Positions 1 through 10,717 of a DNA stretch of 64,000 nt are shown in pieces. The notes beneath the pieces are model-generated. The model saw only the letters and a list, made by a program, of their open reading frames with translations, was not told the DNA's origin and made no database searches. The DNA comes from Heterobilharzia americana (Eukaryota > Platyhelminthes > Trematoda > Strigeidida > Schistosomatidae): positions 106,572,701 to 106,636,700 of the forward strand of contig OX104134.1 of NCBI GenBank assembly GCA_944470555.2. The letters are read 5' to 3'. Both the position numbers and the translations under genes were made by a program. Position 1 is the first letter of the stretch. The number at the start of each line of letters is the position of its first letter.

Positions 1-227
1 GAGCGACAACCTTCCATCGATAGTTAGTCCATCGACACCAACTAACACTATCTATGCCTTATGCTTAAAGTTACTTCTGGTTAGAAACCTGTAATTGTCC
101 GGATGAAATTGCAAGTGACAATTACCTTTATCGTTTTTTTAGGCATGGGGTACCGTAGAAAGCTTCAAGATCCCTCCCCTACTAGCTCAACTTTCTCACT
201 TGAGCTTTGACATTATCTTCCTTCTAT
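1..227. other. Unassigned flank
   Basis: Nothing recognisable. It ends where the ATC-repeat tail of the adjacent minus-strand RTE element begins. Confidence 0.4.
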
Positions 228-530
228 ATCATCATCATCATCGATATCAACATAGGACCAGGCATTACTGCGTAACGGTCCGAGTTGCCACAGCTCATAT
301 CAGTACATCAAGTGAAAAGGCAGTGAGGCGCAAGATGAAGGTAAGAAAACTCAGTCAAAAGAAATTTAAAGTACGAAAAGAGAGAAAGGAAGAATGAGAA
401 AATGCTGAGATTCGGTATAGCGTCGTTAAGATGAGGATAATGTGTGTATACATCTGCGCCACTGACATCGGTTCTGAGCCATACCATCATCTAGAGTCTC
501 CAACCACTGATTCCTCTTGTCCCGCCGACC
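228..530. repeat. Left arm of RTE-derived inverted repeat
   Basis: The 3'-terminal part of RTE copy A. By eye it is the exact reverse complement of 3127-3428 apart from one TGA unit in the tail. The arms lie about 2.6 kb apart. Homology stops sharply at GGTCGGCGGG on the inner side. Confidence 0.85.
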
Positions 531-2070
531 GGCTAGTCTACATCACCCCACATGGCTCAAACCAACAGTCAGAGACTTCATACATTAGTGCCATGTTTTA
601 GTCTGGTCACCTCGGGCCTTTTTCCAGCCTGGACCTACCTTGACCAACATTGTGTGACGAGGCAGACGGTGGTTAGGCATACGTAATACGTGTCCCAACC
701 ATCTTAGTTGGTGAAGGTTCATAACCTCGTCAACTGATTTACCTCTTCTCCATAAAACTCTACACCTGACTTCTGCATTACTCACGTGGTGACACCACGG
801 AATACGGCCTATGCTACGAAGGCAACCGTGGTCAAACACTTGAAGCCTTCTCATGTTTTCCACCTTCAATGGCTATGTTTCACAGCCATACAGCAGAGCA
901 GACCGGACTGCTGTGCAGTATTCGCGATTCCCAATCGACAATTGAATATCATGGCGCCATAGGTGGTGTAAGTTGGCGAAAGTCAACCGAACCATCCATG
1001 CAGAGATTTTATCCGCCACTGACCCACCGGGGCTGACCCCACTTCCCAGTTAAGCACACTCAATCATTACACTCTCTACTGTTAGTCGCGATGAGACACC
1101 GTTGAAGACCAATCCTGGAGCAACAATTTGCATTTGGGTGGTGAGAAACACTTCTCAAATTGCTACTCAATGTGTTCAGAAGACTCTGCATTTTGTCAGC
1201 GTCTTCACTTAACCGGACTACGTCATCTGCATATTTTAGGTCTAACGAAAATTCTCCGGAGATTAGGTCAACCTCTGTTTAATCGGGTGACGAGAGGGAT
1301 ACCTCCATAAGAATATCTATGATAAAATGGAATAAGAATGGAGAGAGTGGACACCGTTGACGGACACCACTTGATGAGCCTAGCTCTCTGGACATCTCAC
1401 CATGGGCTCTAACACGCCCTCAAGTGTTCGAGTAGAGAGCCTTCAATAAAGTGATGTGCTTACTCGACACGCCCTTCAGTGAGAGACATTTCTATAAAAC
1501 TTCTCGATCAACGGAATCGAATGCCGCCTTTAGGTAGAGAAATACAGCGATTATTGGGCGTCGGTATGCGTGCTTATGTTCCAGAACCTGGCTATCTTTA
1601 TCATCATTCGCTTTATAGTATTTAAGCTAGTACTTATTTCTTATTCAATCGGCGATCCAGATAGATCGGATTTTGTTGGAGTATTGTATATCTCCTGATA
1701 GAAGGACCCGACCAATAGTTGCTACCTTGACGTGGTGGTCGGGCTTGCATATCACAATGACCCAACGAGCTATGCTGGTGGAACGCTTGTTCCTTGGAGG
1801 TCCTACCATACGAGAACAGTGTATTAGATAGCGGTTAAACGAAAAGCAGTTACCGTTGTTGTGTAAATTACTACACTATGGTGGGGGTCTGAGGGTGAAG
1901 TCGTGCTGCTGCCAGCTGGATAGGGTGTGATAGCAGTAAGGTGTTTCTCTTGGATGACCAACAGTCCCATGCTGATGCCGCCTTGTGAGTGGAGGGGTCG
2001 GTCCCAAAAATAACTCCACCATGCCCCACGGTCTACTGAATCGGCAGTGTTGGTTCATTTGTCTATTTGA
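228..2070 (-). mobile_element. RTE-clade non-LTR element A, endonuclease deleted
   Basis: Read on the minus strand, the 5' part (about 2070-1730) is an untranslated leader that occurs again on the plus strand near 59260-59560. It runs straight into the middle of a reverse transcriptase: AAFDSVDREVL near 1530-1500, VRQRCPLSPFLF near 1340, then LKYADDVVRLSED near 1240-1200, which is the YADD catalytic box. The C-terminal region (868-590) reads RLQVFDHGCLRSIGRIPW and LHQLRWLGHVLRMP, as in schistosome RTE elements. The 3' end is a (TGA)n tail at 228-241. The endonuclease and RT fingers are absent, and several frameshifts and stops break the RT, so this copy cannot move by itself. Family assignment is by eye; the 5' edge is approximate. 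Confidence 0.8.
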
Positions 2071-2486
2071 CTATCCGGCCCCAAAAATACAAAAGTTAAA
2101 AATAACCATATTCAAAAGGCTACTTGTGACAGGCCTCAAGCAGATGTCCGATGGGCTCTGCTTTCACACAAATCTCTTTCACGTATCTTAAGAAGAAATA
2201 GCGTTCCACGGTATGGGCAGCCGGGAAGTGTCAACCGCCCTCACAACTCGATCAGCACTCAAGTTTCCTCAGACTGCTATCCCCCTCCCCATCATTACCT
2301 TCGACTCTTCCTTCACGTTTCTCAACTAACGATACTACATTATCTTCAAATTATCCTAGCTCTTCAGCCTTCGACAACGATCTGAGTCCACAGAACAGCA
2401 TCACTGGTCTCCTTAAGCCACACTCCAAATTACATATTGGAGCCTTCAAGGTCTGCACCCTCCGTCAAATCGGTCAACAGGCTTCA

Positions 2487-3110
2487 TTGACCAAGACTTT
2501 AGCAACTCGATCCATGAATGTGTGCTGTGTTTGTGAGACACGCATACAGGACCCAAGTGTGGTTATTCGTCTGACCTCTCCTGACCAATCTAGTGAATCC
2601 GCAAAATTCACCCTTCGAGTTTCTGGAGATTCGCTGGCTAGCTCTCGTGGTCTTGCAGGTTTAGGCATAGTACTAAGCAATAGGACAGAAAACTCACTAC
2701 TAAACTGGATCCCAGTTGATAGTCGCCTCTGTGCTATCCGACTGAACGGCACAGTGAGAACTAAAAGGAATAGTGAAACTCGCTGTTGTCTCTTTGTAAT
2801 CTCTGCTTACGCACCCACTGACTGCAGTTCGAATGAAGTGAAAGACGAGTTCTACTGTAAACTGTCTAGCCTCCTCTCGAAAGCCAAAGGCTCAGATGTT
2901 ATGGTTGTTGTCAGTGATTTCACTGCACAACTGGGTAGATTGAGTGACGCAGAAAGGCACTTAAGTGGCACTTTCGGAGTCCCGGCTGGACGTACAGATA
3001 ACGTTGATCGCCTACTACAACTATGTTCAGATAACCGCCTATTTTTAGCTAGCACAAATTTCAGACATAAAGAAAGACATTGTCTGACATGGCGTCCACC
3101 GATGGCGATG
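2487..3110 (+). pseudogene. RTE endonuclease domain, C-terminally deleted
   Basis: This is the APE-like endonuclease of a target-primed retrotransposon, which would nick chromosomal DNA to start reverse transcription. Visible motifs are the C-x-C-x-TRI box near residue 15, SAYAPT near residue 105, the Asp-containing VVSDFTAQ box (a GDFNAQ relative that has lost its Gly and Asn) and the HKERHCLTW block. The terminal SDHALV motif with the catalytic His is missing because of the internal deletion. The frame stays open for 227 codons, but the last 20 or so belong to the joined 3' end. It is not expected to be active. Confidence 0.75.
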
Positions 3111-3126
3111 CTGGCTGGGTGGTTGG

Positions 3127-3428
3127 GGTCGGCGGGACAAGAGGAATCAGTGGTTGGAGACTCTAGATGATGGTATGGCTCAGAACCGATGTCAGTGGCG
3201 CAGATGTATACACACATTATCCTCATCTTAACGACGCTATACCGAATCTCAGCATTTTCTCATTCTTCCTTTCTCTCTTTTCGTACTTTAAATTTCTTTT
3301 GACTGAGTTTTCTTACCTTCATCTTGCGCCTCACTGCCTTTTCACTTGATGTACTGATATGAGCTGTGGCAACTCGGACCGTTACGCAGTAATGCCTGGT
3401 CCTATGTTGATATCGATGATGATGATGA
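3127..3428. repeat. Right arm of RTE-derived inverted repeat
   Basis: Reverse complement of 228-530. Both arms contain the same 60-codon open frame (3167-3349 here), which starts MMVWLRTDVSGADVY and is simply the element's 3' end. Confidence 0.85.
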
Positions 3429-3429
3429 T

Positions 3430-4210
3430 AAAGATAAAGATAATTGTCATTATTAACACCCAAGCTGCAAATTGGATTCAGTATTATTTTTCTGTATATC
3501 AAATGTCAATTTTCCAGGATGAGTATATTTAGGAGTGCAGGAAAAATAAAGACATAAAGCTTTCGGCGATTTCGTTGCTTTTCGATTCGTAAGAAGTATC
3601 TGACCTTGGTGGCCTGTTCAGCTATGGACTTTTCTTCGATCTGTAAATGCTTGCTGTCTACGGAATTGAAGGTACCTACCTCCACTGAGAAATATTGCGT
3701 GGCAACAGTAATCATTAAGGGGTTAAGGGAAACGTCGTAAGTATTACTGCTAAAGGTAATTTGAGAAGCATAGTTCTAAAAGTGTTTAAAATACTTCTAC
3801 CCTAGCTACTTGAATCAGAGCAAGAGTGTGATTGGATACATATCGAGTAGTCAGTAGATTGGATTTCCGGTGTAGCTTAGGACCAGAGCATGCTTCTACT
3901 TGTTTCTCATTCACATTTTGTACTGAAGCCACCTTGCTGTTATGGTTTGAACTGTGAATTTTTTCTTACCTTCCCGAGAAACGCTCAATATCAAAGAAGT
4001 GGTTAGTGTTTCAAGGTACCGCTTTCATTACAACTGTTTCAAGTTTCGGCGTTCCAGAAATTAGACAATAAAACTTCTTTATTTGATAGATTCGAAGTAT
4101 ATTATCTGAGTCATTAGTGTGAGTATGTATAATCCATAGTCTCACTTAAGCCTAAATTTTGTTTTGTAGTTGATTACCTTTTTCTTCATATATTTTGCTA
4201 CCACTTTTAG
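3430..4210. other. Intronic or intergenic, nothing recognised
   Basis: AT-rich sequence upstream of the first visible CARM1 exon. I looked for the preceding CARM1 exon (an IPF-x-F block before HGLAFWFD) and did not find it. It is probably intron. Confidence 0.35.
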
Positions 4211-4312
4211 ATTCATGGCCTTGCATTTTGGTTTGATGTTGGATTTTTGGGCTCCCAACGAGATGTTTGGTTATCGACAGGTCCAACCGAACCACTTACT
4301 CACTGGTACCAG
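4211..4312 (+). CDS. CARM1: CARM1/PRMT4 exon (beta-barrel domain)
   Basis: This exon encodes 34 residues, from [15 protein letters not shown] through [15 protein letters not shown]. It matches the segment of coactivator-associated arginine methyltransferase (type I, asymmetric dimethylation of histone H3 and other nuclear proteins) that opens the beta-barrel after the Rossmann fold. It is flanked by a TTTTAG acceptor and a GTAAGA donor and is in phase 0 at both ends. The next exon at 7208 continues the protein without a missing residue. The AdoMet-binding and double-E motifs lie on upstream exons I cannot see here, so activity cannot be judged. Other PRMTs have similar barrels, but the [12 protein letters not shown] run points to CARM1. 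Confidence 0.88.
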
Positions 4313-4559
4313 GTAAGAATCTCATGATCTTGTACTGTTTTTGTGATAAATACTACTGTATGAAAATATACCTTGTACGTTAGTAGCTGACTAACGTACG
4401 TAAACCTTCAAACCGTCAAGACCTATCATCACAAGACTGCGGATTTCAACTGTACATCGTTTTTCTCTGATTTTTAAAAAGTGCAACATGACCAGTTTGC
4501 TTATTGCATTAACAAAATCTTGTTTATTTCTAAAAGCAAATGAGAGACTGAAACAATCA

Positions 4560-5830
4560 CCTAAAAGAATAGGACTCTGACAACCTCTAAGAGCAAGCGG
4601 CTAAAACGTTGCGTGAAGACTTTGAAGCATAGTTCAACTGGTCCACAAACGCTTAAGTTGACCAACATCCAGCCCGAATCTGATTAAAACACGCGGGTTG
4701 GTCTTCCAATTCTCATCGAAGTCGAGAGGACTGTTTCTAACCTAAAACAATGCAAGGCAGTAGCACCTGATGGTTTGTGACCATAAGCATTCTAGGAAGG
4801 AGGTAGGAAATTGCTGAGTAGTGTAACAGAGGTACTAGGTGGTGCATGCAAATTAGTTAGTCCTATCACTGATCACTCTAGTCCATAAGAGAGAAGAAAT
4901 GTCTTTTGACAACCATAGGGGAGTCCGTTTGATCAATGTCATACAATGTGTACAAGATCTTTGCATCTGTAGTCATCCAACATCTCACTAGATATATTGA
5001 AAAAAGCAAACCAGTGAAGTTTGAGACTTAGATGAGTGCATTGAGCACATCTTCACTCTTCGAAGGGTTTTAAACCACAGACATACTTATCGGTCAACAG
5101 CCGACACTTACCATATTTCTTGACCTGAAGGCGGCATTTGACTCTGTCGACCATGAGGCTTTTGGTGAGTGTCTGACTGTAAAGGGAGTATGCAGAAGGT
5201 ATTTAACACTAACCAATGCTCTCTACTGGAAGTGGTAGGACATATCGACTACTTCATGTAGTTGGAAAGTAGTATCATCAGTAGTATCAGCAGACCTGTG
5301 TGGTATTTTCCAATTGGCGTCATCTCTGGTGCCGACTACCCGTGAAAGGATGAGTATCGAATCGAATTGAAATGCACTCAGCAACCTTGTGCACATTCAT
5401 GAGTGGGCATCCCGTAGTGCAGTTCGCTTCGAATCGAAACGCACTCAGCAACCTGTGGAGCTGTGGCATAGTGGTCTAGGGAGACGACTATCAACCGGTG
5501 GGTCAGGGTGTGGCTCACTGCCTACTGCACGGATTTACTCAGGGTGGCTGAGTGGGTTTCGTTCCTTTTTCACCAACTTGTGAGACATGACTACTGAGAA
5601 GAGAACATGTGAAGAGAATACAGGTTTTTCTAGTACAGATGTCCTGACAACCCTGGTTATCGATGTTGGAATCACTGTGTGAGCAATGTTGAGGTCTGAC
5701 GAAGGTACTGAACAAGGCTGGCAAGTCAGTCGTCGAGATTGTGAACTCTACTGACTGAGGCTTCTTGAACATATGTTGCCCGTGATCAGTCAACGCATGT
5801 CTGAAAGTTAATCCCGGTACGATTGGGTAG
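4560..5830 (+). mobile_element. Decayed RTE reverse-transcriptase fragment
   Basis: Plus-strand remnants, in order: SNLKQCKAVAPDGL (fingers, near 4750), LDLKAAFDSVDHEA (near 5130), CLTVKGVCRRYLTL, and a C-terminal piece equivalent to LRREHVKRIQVFL (near 5600) and AGKSVVEIVNSTD (near 5730). Stops and frameshifts occur every few dozen codons, and the YADD region is not recognisable. An extra 200 bp around 5350-5580 has two copies of a motif ending CGCACTCAGCAACCTGTG and does not fit the element. It lies in the intron between the two CARM1 exons. Confidence 0.65.
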
Positions 5831-6389
5831 GAAGAAGACTCAGAATGATCACACCAGCACGTAGCACTAATTTGGTCTGAGTCATCCTGAGGAGTGCAAA
5901 CTGTTTAATTGGGATTTTCGAAGCGACAGGAATCAGCATTTGTGGTATGACAAAGTCTGTCGAAATGGCGGTAATGCTTACACTTTGTTATTTCCAGAAG
6001 TCTTGAGAATCGTAATTCATATTGATCTGTTCTTTTTTTTTTATTACCATTTGCTTTTGATATCACTTCTTTCGGGACTTCTTTCATTGCATGAGATGGT
6101 TTTATGTGAGGCAGCTTGAACCAATTTATTTTCTCAGGTTGAACATATAATTACATATTAATTATACAAGAAGTGTTTTAGAAGGTTTGGGTGAAATTGA
6201 GTGTTTCAACAGTTTGGTTGGGGAAGTAAAGTCGAATAAGTATGAATTGAACGCGTGAAACTGTTGTTAGTAATTTGAGGTGGGTTTTAATCTTGAACGC
6301 ATACTACTGCAGTCATATTGGATTGAGTAATTAATAACACACTGCTCAACTTGATTTCAGTTGATTAATCATTTGTACCGCTCAACTTA
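5831..6389. other. CARM1 intron, nothing recognised
   Basis: AT-rich with homopolymer T runs. No coding or repeat signal that I can name. Confidence 0.35.
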
Positions 6390-6965
6390 ACGGTGCAGTA
6401 ATGAATAAAAAACTAGTGAAACTCGCCGTAATCTCCTTGTAGTCTTTGCTTACGCATCCATTGACTGCAGTTCGGATGAAGTGAAAGGTGAATTCTACCG
6501 AAGACTGTCCAGCCTTCTGCTGAAAGCCAAACATCCAGATGTTCTTGTTGCAGAGTATTTCAGTGCATAAGTGGGTCGGCTAAGTTTGACGGAAAAACAC
6601 CTAAACGGCATTTTCAGAGTCTCAGCTGAACGAACAGTTAACAGTGATCACCTGCTATAACCGCGTTTAAGTAACAACTTATTTATGGCCAGCATGAATT
6701 TCAGACAAAGATAAACATTGTCTCACGCGGTATCCACCGATCCAAGCTCTCTAGTAGATAAGGATATACTATACTGCCACCATTTATCGCTGAAGAGGGT
6801 TTGTGGAAGACTACCACCCTTCTCAAACACTCTTTTAGACAGTGATCACGTGCTGGTTCAAGCACGTGAGTGTTTGCACTTAAGTGGAGATATAAAACTA
6901 CAGCAACAAGACCATTCCGAGTGCAGTCCAACGATGAGAATATTAAGGCTGCCTTCAGCAAGAAA
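6390..6965 (+). mobile_element. Decayed RTE endonuclease fragment
   Basis: The plus-strand sequence parallels the endonuclease of copy B: the VFAYASIDCSSDEVKGEFYR block near 6445-6500, then LLLKAKHPDVLVAEYFSA, LTEKHLNGIFRVSAERT and LFMASMNFRQ. In-frame stops are frequent. The SDHVLVQA block, which holds the endonuclease's terminal catalytic motif, is still readable near 6840-6865. It is an independent insertion in the CARM1 intron. Confidence 0.65.
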
Positions 6966-7207
6966 CTGGCTAGGCCAGTTATTTCCAGTCATTACCTTAT
7001 ATTAGATAGGTTTATTATTTGAAATTTTTTTCTCCATAACACGTACTTTCATTCGCGTATTTTCTCCCATATGCTGACTGTTGTTAAGTAATATCTGTTC
7101 AAGTTTGCAGTGTTCATGAACGCTACATCTAACAAAGAGTTTTGAATATTATTGGGATTTTAAAATGTCTACTAAATCTATCTGCCTCTATCGTTGAACC
7201 TTTTTAG

Positions 7208-7341
7208 GTACGTTGTCTGTTGGGGACACCGTTATTCGTCCAGGCTGGAGAAACGCTCAATGGTCGTGTTCTGATGCATGCCAATACTCGACAGTCTTAT
7301 GATGTTCAAATTGAACTGATAGTACTGGCAGTCAAACAAAG
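7208..7341 (+). CDS. CARM1: CARM1/PRMT4 exon (distal beta-barrel)
   Basis: The exon follows a pyrimidine-rich TTTTTAG acceptor and ends at AG/GTACTT. It encodes [19 protein letters not shown] and [16 protein letters not shown], which correspond to the CARM1 strand pair ending in ANKRQSYDISIVAQ in vertebrates. It joins the 4211-4312 exon in frame (phase 0), giving the uninterrupted junction THWYQ-VRCLL, and leaves phase 2 at its 3' end. The intron between them is 2.9 kb and holds two RTE fragments. I could not identify the next exon. A short open stretch after the acceptor-like TTTTGCCAG at about 8437 would add seven residues and a stop next to an AATAAA, but nothing confirms it. Confidence 0.87.
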
Positions 7342-7469
7342 GTACTTTCGATTTTTCATACGTATCTCTATCTCATTGCATTCCAAATAATCTTATTGGG
7401 CGTATATAACTATCCTAAAGTACATTCGCTATGATTCTTAATGTCGGATACAGAAGGCCCCTTTTGACA

Positions 7470-8240
7470 TTTACCAACTCGCATCACCTATGGCGTCGAC
7501 GACATATCAGACTATCTATCAGAGGACAAGTATACTGTACTGTGGTCCTTTATGTCCTGTTCTACTGCTGTGAGACATAGGCGTTAAAAGTAGGAGACAT
7601 GAAGTGATTTCAGATTTTTGATCACAGATGACTTTGTAGCATTGCTCGCGTTTGGTGGAATCACTGTTTAAGCAATGTTGAGATCCGGTGAAGGATACTA
7701 GGCAAGAGAGGCAAGTCGATTAATGATGATTAATTGTGAACCTCAGTCAACTGAGATGGTTTGTACATATACTGCCCATCCAGAGCCACCGCCTACTTCG
7801 ATGTACCATGTCAAGGGAAGTTGGCTTTGGATGGAAAAGGGTTCAGAGTAACCGGACAAAAATGCACCAGTTGTCGATTAAGTCTCTGACTGTTGGTATG
7901 AGTTGTGTGAGATGTGGACTGTTTGTCTATGATCCCTGAGACGGTAGGAATCAGTGGTTGAGAACACTTGGTAACGTTGCTGAAAATCGGTCACAGTGGC
8001 ACAGATGTATTGATTTCTTGATATGATTAAAAGCTTGAATATTTGCACCAACCGTTATCGTCAGATTGTTTATTGTCACGCTGCTTTGTCGACTTTGATA
8101 TCACTCTTTTTCTATTCACCAGTTCTTTGTAAACTACTGTGAAATGTAGCAACTTGAATCAATGTACTTGTGTTCCAGGTTCTACTTTGGTTCTTTCGTT
8201 CAGTGCTTGTATATCACCTTCAGTCGGTAGCGATAAATTT
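7470..8240 (+). mobile_element. RTE 3'-end fragment
   Basis: The plus-strand C-terminal RT region reads, with gaps, KSINDD, LSQLRWFVHILPIQSHRLL (7740-7800), FGWKRVQSNRTKMHQ and KSLTVGMSCVRCG. The element's 3' untranslated region follows, with TTTGATATCACTC near 8095 and TGTTCCAGGTTCTAC near 8170. The same 3' sequence recurs near 55990 and 60000. Confidence 0.65.
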
Positions 8241-8821
8241 TTGAACTGACTTCTTGCAAACCGATTCAGTGTAAAGTATATTTTTTGCATAGTATTTCAC
8301 TGTAGATGACGCGGTTATGTTATGTGTAAATCACTCATTTAAACGTTTCAATAAGCCGCGTTATTTAAAGACTGCTACTTCTTATGTGTGGATGTAACTT
8401 GCCACCTTTTTTCTGACAACTGAATTTTGCCAGGTGTCTTACACTCTACTCAGAATAAAATAGCTACTTGAATGAATCAATTAGTAAAAAGATACATCAA
8501 AGCCATTTAACTCAACAACTATCACTTAAAGATTCAAATTAAGCACTAAATAGTGGTATTGACCTTAGTCTGTCCACCAACCGTTCTTATTTACGATACT
8601 TGGATTGAGCTCTCTACGCTTTTTGAGCCTTATACTCACGTTGTGAATCATACCACTTTTTTAAACATATCTTGCATTATACTCCTTCTGTGTATATTCA
8701 TATTCCCTTCGTGTTATCACTTCCACTGATTGTTTCGAAACCTTTTACTTGTAAGTTGATAAGTTATTTTATGAATTTCTTCTAAATTATTTTCTTCGAA
8801 TCAATAAATAATCTTACCAAT
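8241..8821. other. AT-rich sequence before the gap, nothing certain
   Basis: No repeat or coding region recognised. It contains a good acceptor-like pyrimidine tract near 8405-8437. The Gypsy-1 copy to the right does not continue into it, so the element's break lies inside the gap. Confidence 0.35.
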
Positions 8822-9321
8822 NNNNNNNNNNNNNNNNNNNNNNNNNNNNNNNNNNNNNNNNNNNNNNNNNNNNNNNNNNNNNNNNNNNNNNNNNNNNNNN
8901 NNNNNNNNNNNNNNNNNNNNNNNNNNNNNNNNNNNNNNNNNNNNNNNNNNNNNNNNNNNNNNNNNNNNNNNNNNNNNNNNNNNNNNNNNNNNNNNNNNNN
9001 NNNNNNNNNNNNNNNNNNNNNNNNNNNNNNNNNNNNNNNNNNNNNNNNNNNNNNNNNNNNNNNNNNNNNNNNNNNNNNNNNNNNNNNNNNNNNNNNNNNN
9101 NNNNNNNNNNNNNNNNNNNNNNNNNNNNNNNNNNNNNNNNNNNNNNNNNNNNNNNNNNNNNNNNNNNNNNNNNNNNNNNNNNNNNNNNNNNNNNNNNNNN
9201 NNNNNNNNNNNNNNNNNNNNNNNNNNNNNNNNNNNNNNNNNNNNNNNNNNNNNNNNNNNNNNNNNNNNNNNNNNNNNNNNNNNNNNNNNNNNNNNNNNNN
9301 NNNNNNNNNNNNNNNNNNNNN
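8822..9321. other. Assembly gap (500 N)
   Basis: Exactly 500 N, which looks like a placeholder length. It cuts Gypsy-1 copy A within RT/RNase H. Confidence 0.99.
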
Positions 9322-10302
9322 CAAAGGAGCATTGGGGTCATGATGCATAAGCATGGTTGCGTTCGAAATGGCTTCCTTGACTTTGGAGAAAGCAAGTCTA
9401 GCCGCGTTGTCCAGAGACACGAACTTCGCAGTTCCTCGAAGTAGATCTGTTAGTGGTCTCATGACAGAGGCACAGTTAGGGATAAACCTTCGGTAATAAC
9501 TTACCAGGCCATTGAAAGTGCGGAGATGTTTCACAGTGGTCGGCTCTGGATAGTTTGTGATAGCCGCCACTTTATCTCTCAATGGGCGTATACCTTTGTT
9601 GTCAATGGTATGCCCAAGGAAGCTGAGTGATTCAACTCCTATTTCACACTTCTGTAAGTTGGCTGTGATGCCATGTTTTTTAAGTCTTTCGAATGCGAGG
9701 TCCAAATGTTTAAGGTGAGTTTCCTTATCTGGACTCGCAATTAGACAGTCATCGATGTAGACATGAACAAAATTCAAACCACGGAAGACATCATCCATAA
9801 AGCGTTGGAATGTTTGTGCTGCATTCCGAAGGCTAAATGGCATGCGCAGGAATTCAAACAGGCCAAAAGGAGTAATAATGGCTGTTTTCGCGATATCTTC
9901 TGCTGCCATAGGTATCTGGTTGTACGCTTTGACCAAGTCGATTTTGGAGAAAATGTTCATTCCGCATAAGGTTGCAGTCGAACCGTAAACGTGAGGTATC
10001 GGGTAGCAGTCCGGAGTTGTTTTGACGTTAAGCCTTCGGTAATCACCGGTTGGACGCCAGTCGTTGCTATCCCTTTCGGGAACCATGTGCAATGGCGATG
10101 CCCAAGGGCTGTTTGACGGTTTGATAATGCCGAGTCCGAGCATGTGGTCGAATTCATTTTTCGCCGTTTTGAGCTTATCGAGGGCTGGGCAGCGCGCTTT
10201 GGATGCCACAGGTGCACCTGTGGTCGTGACTTGATGCACAACATTGCTGGTTATACACAGAAGAGTGTGCTTCGGTTGTGGCAGATTTGGATATTTCTCC
10301 AA
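9322..10302 (-). pseudogene. Gypsy-1A reverse transcriptase (partial pol)
   Basis: This RNA-directed DNA polymerase segment is open for about 327 residues before the gap. It shows WRPTGDYRRLNVKTTPD (fingers), FSKIDLVKAYNQIPM with the first catalytic Asp, TPFGLFEFLRMPFSLRNAAQ, and HVYIDDCLIASPDKETHL with the YIDD active site. Then come SFLGHTIDNKGI and the thumb/connection LRTFNGLVSYYRRFIPNCASV. The consensus Gly of FGLRNA is Ser here. RNase H should follow but is replaced by Ns. Upstream, the frame to the protease is interrupted around 10303-10413. It is a relic or a recently broken copy. Confidence 0.88.
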
Positions 10303-10413
10303 AACTGCTTGGTAGGACGCGTCGCCCGATTGTTTGGTTCTAACGAGGGCTTAACTCGGACCTACGTAGGTGGTGCAGCCGACAGATGACTTTGTGTTGT
10401 TATCTATCACTCG

Positions 10414-10701
10414 TCAAAGACGAGCATCTACGAGTAGATCGTAATGGTTTAGCAAATCTATGCCAATGATGAGCATAGAGACGTCAGCTAGGAGGAAAAT
10501 CCACTGGATAGGTTTACGTAAACCTAAGCCTAGGTAGGCACACCGCCTCCGAAATGTCGCGATTGCCTTGCCATTGGCTGCTTGGAGATTGGAGGGTGGG
10601 TCATGATAACGCTCCTTTGTCGGTGCTGGAATAACGCTAACTTCTGCGCCGGTGTCGACGAGGTAGCGGACTTTCGTTTTTATATCCATGATGCACAGCA
10701 A
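10414..10701 (-). pseudogene. Gypsy-1A aspartic protease domain
   Basis: A retropepsin that would cut Gag-Pol. The active-site stretch is RYLVDTGAEVSVIPAPTKER, followed by NLQAANGKAIATF and the flap/C-terminal IIGIDLLNHYDLLVDARL. The catalytic D-T-G is present. The frame closes at 10414, where copy B continues into RT, so pol is broken here. Confidence 0.85.
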
Positions 10702-10717
10702 ACGGCTGTTTCACCGG

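Larger units (their letters stand above)
2071..3428 (+). mobile_element. RTE-clade non-LTR element B, endonuclease plus 3' end only
   Basis: A plus-strand copy placed head to head with copy A. The leader and N-terminal part (about 2071-2480) are broken by stops. An open stretch at 2487-3170 carries an APE-type endonuclease: CVCETRIQDPSVVI, VISAYAPTDCSSNEVKDEF, the GDFNAQ equivalent mutated to SDFTAQLGRLS, then RTDNVDRLLQLCSDNRLFL and FRHKERHCLTWRPP. At about 3110 the endonuclease jumps directly to the element 3' end, skipping the final SDH catalytic motif and the whole RT. It ends with a (TGA)n tail near 3416-3430. Copies A and B keep complementary pieces of one family. Confidence 0.8.

Noticed and set aside
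2852..3226. 124-codon minus-strand open frame.
   Set aside because: Antisense shadow of the RTE-B endonuclease frame.
5389..5583. Possible tRNA-derived SINE in the CARM1 intron.
   Set aside because: No A and B box pair or cloverleaf could be drawn, and only a short imperfect internal repeat is present.
8179..8230. Possible CARM1 terminal exon after the acceptor-like TGTTCCAG, in phase and ending in a stop.
   Set aside because: The sequence TGTTCCAGGTTCTAC lies within an RTE 3' end that recurs in related elements, so the splice-like context comes from the repeat.
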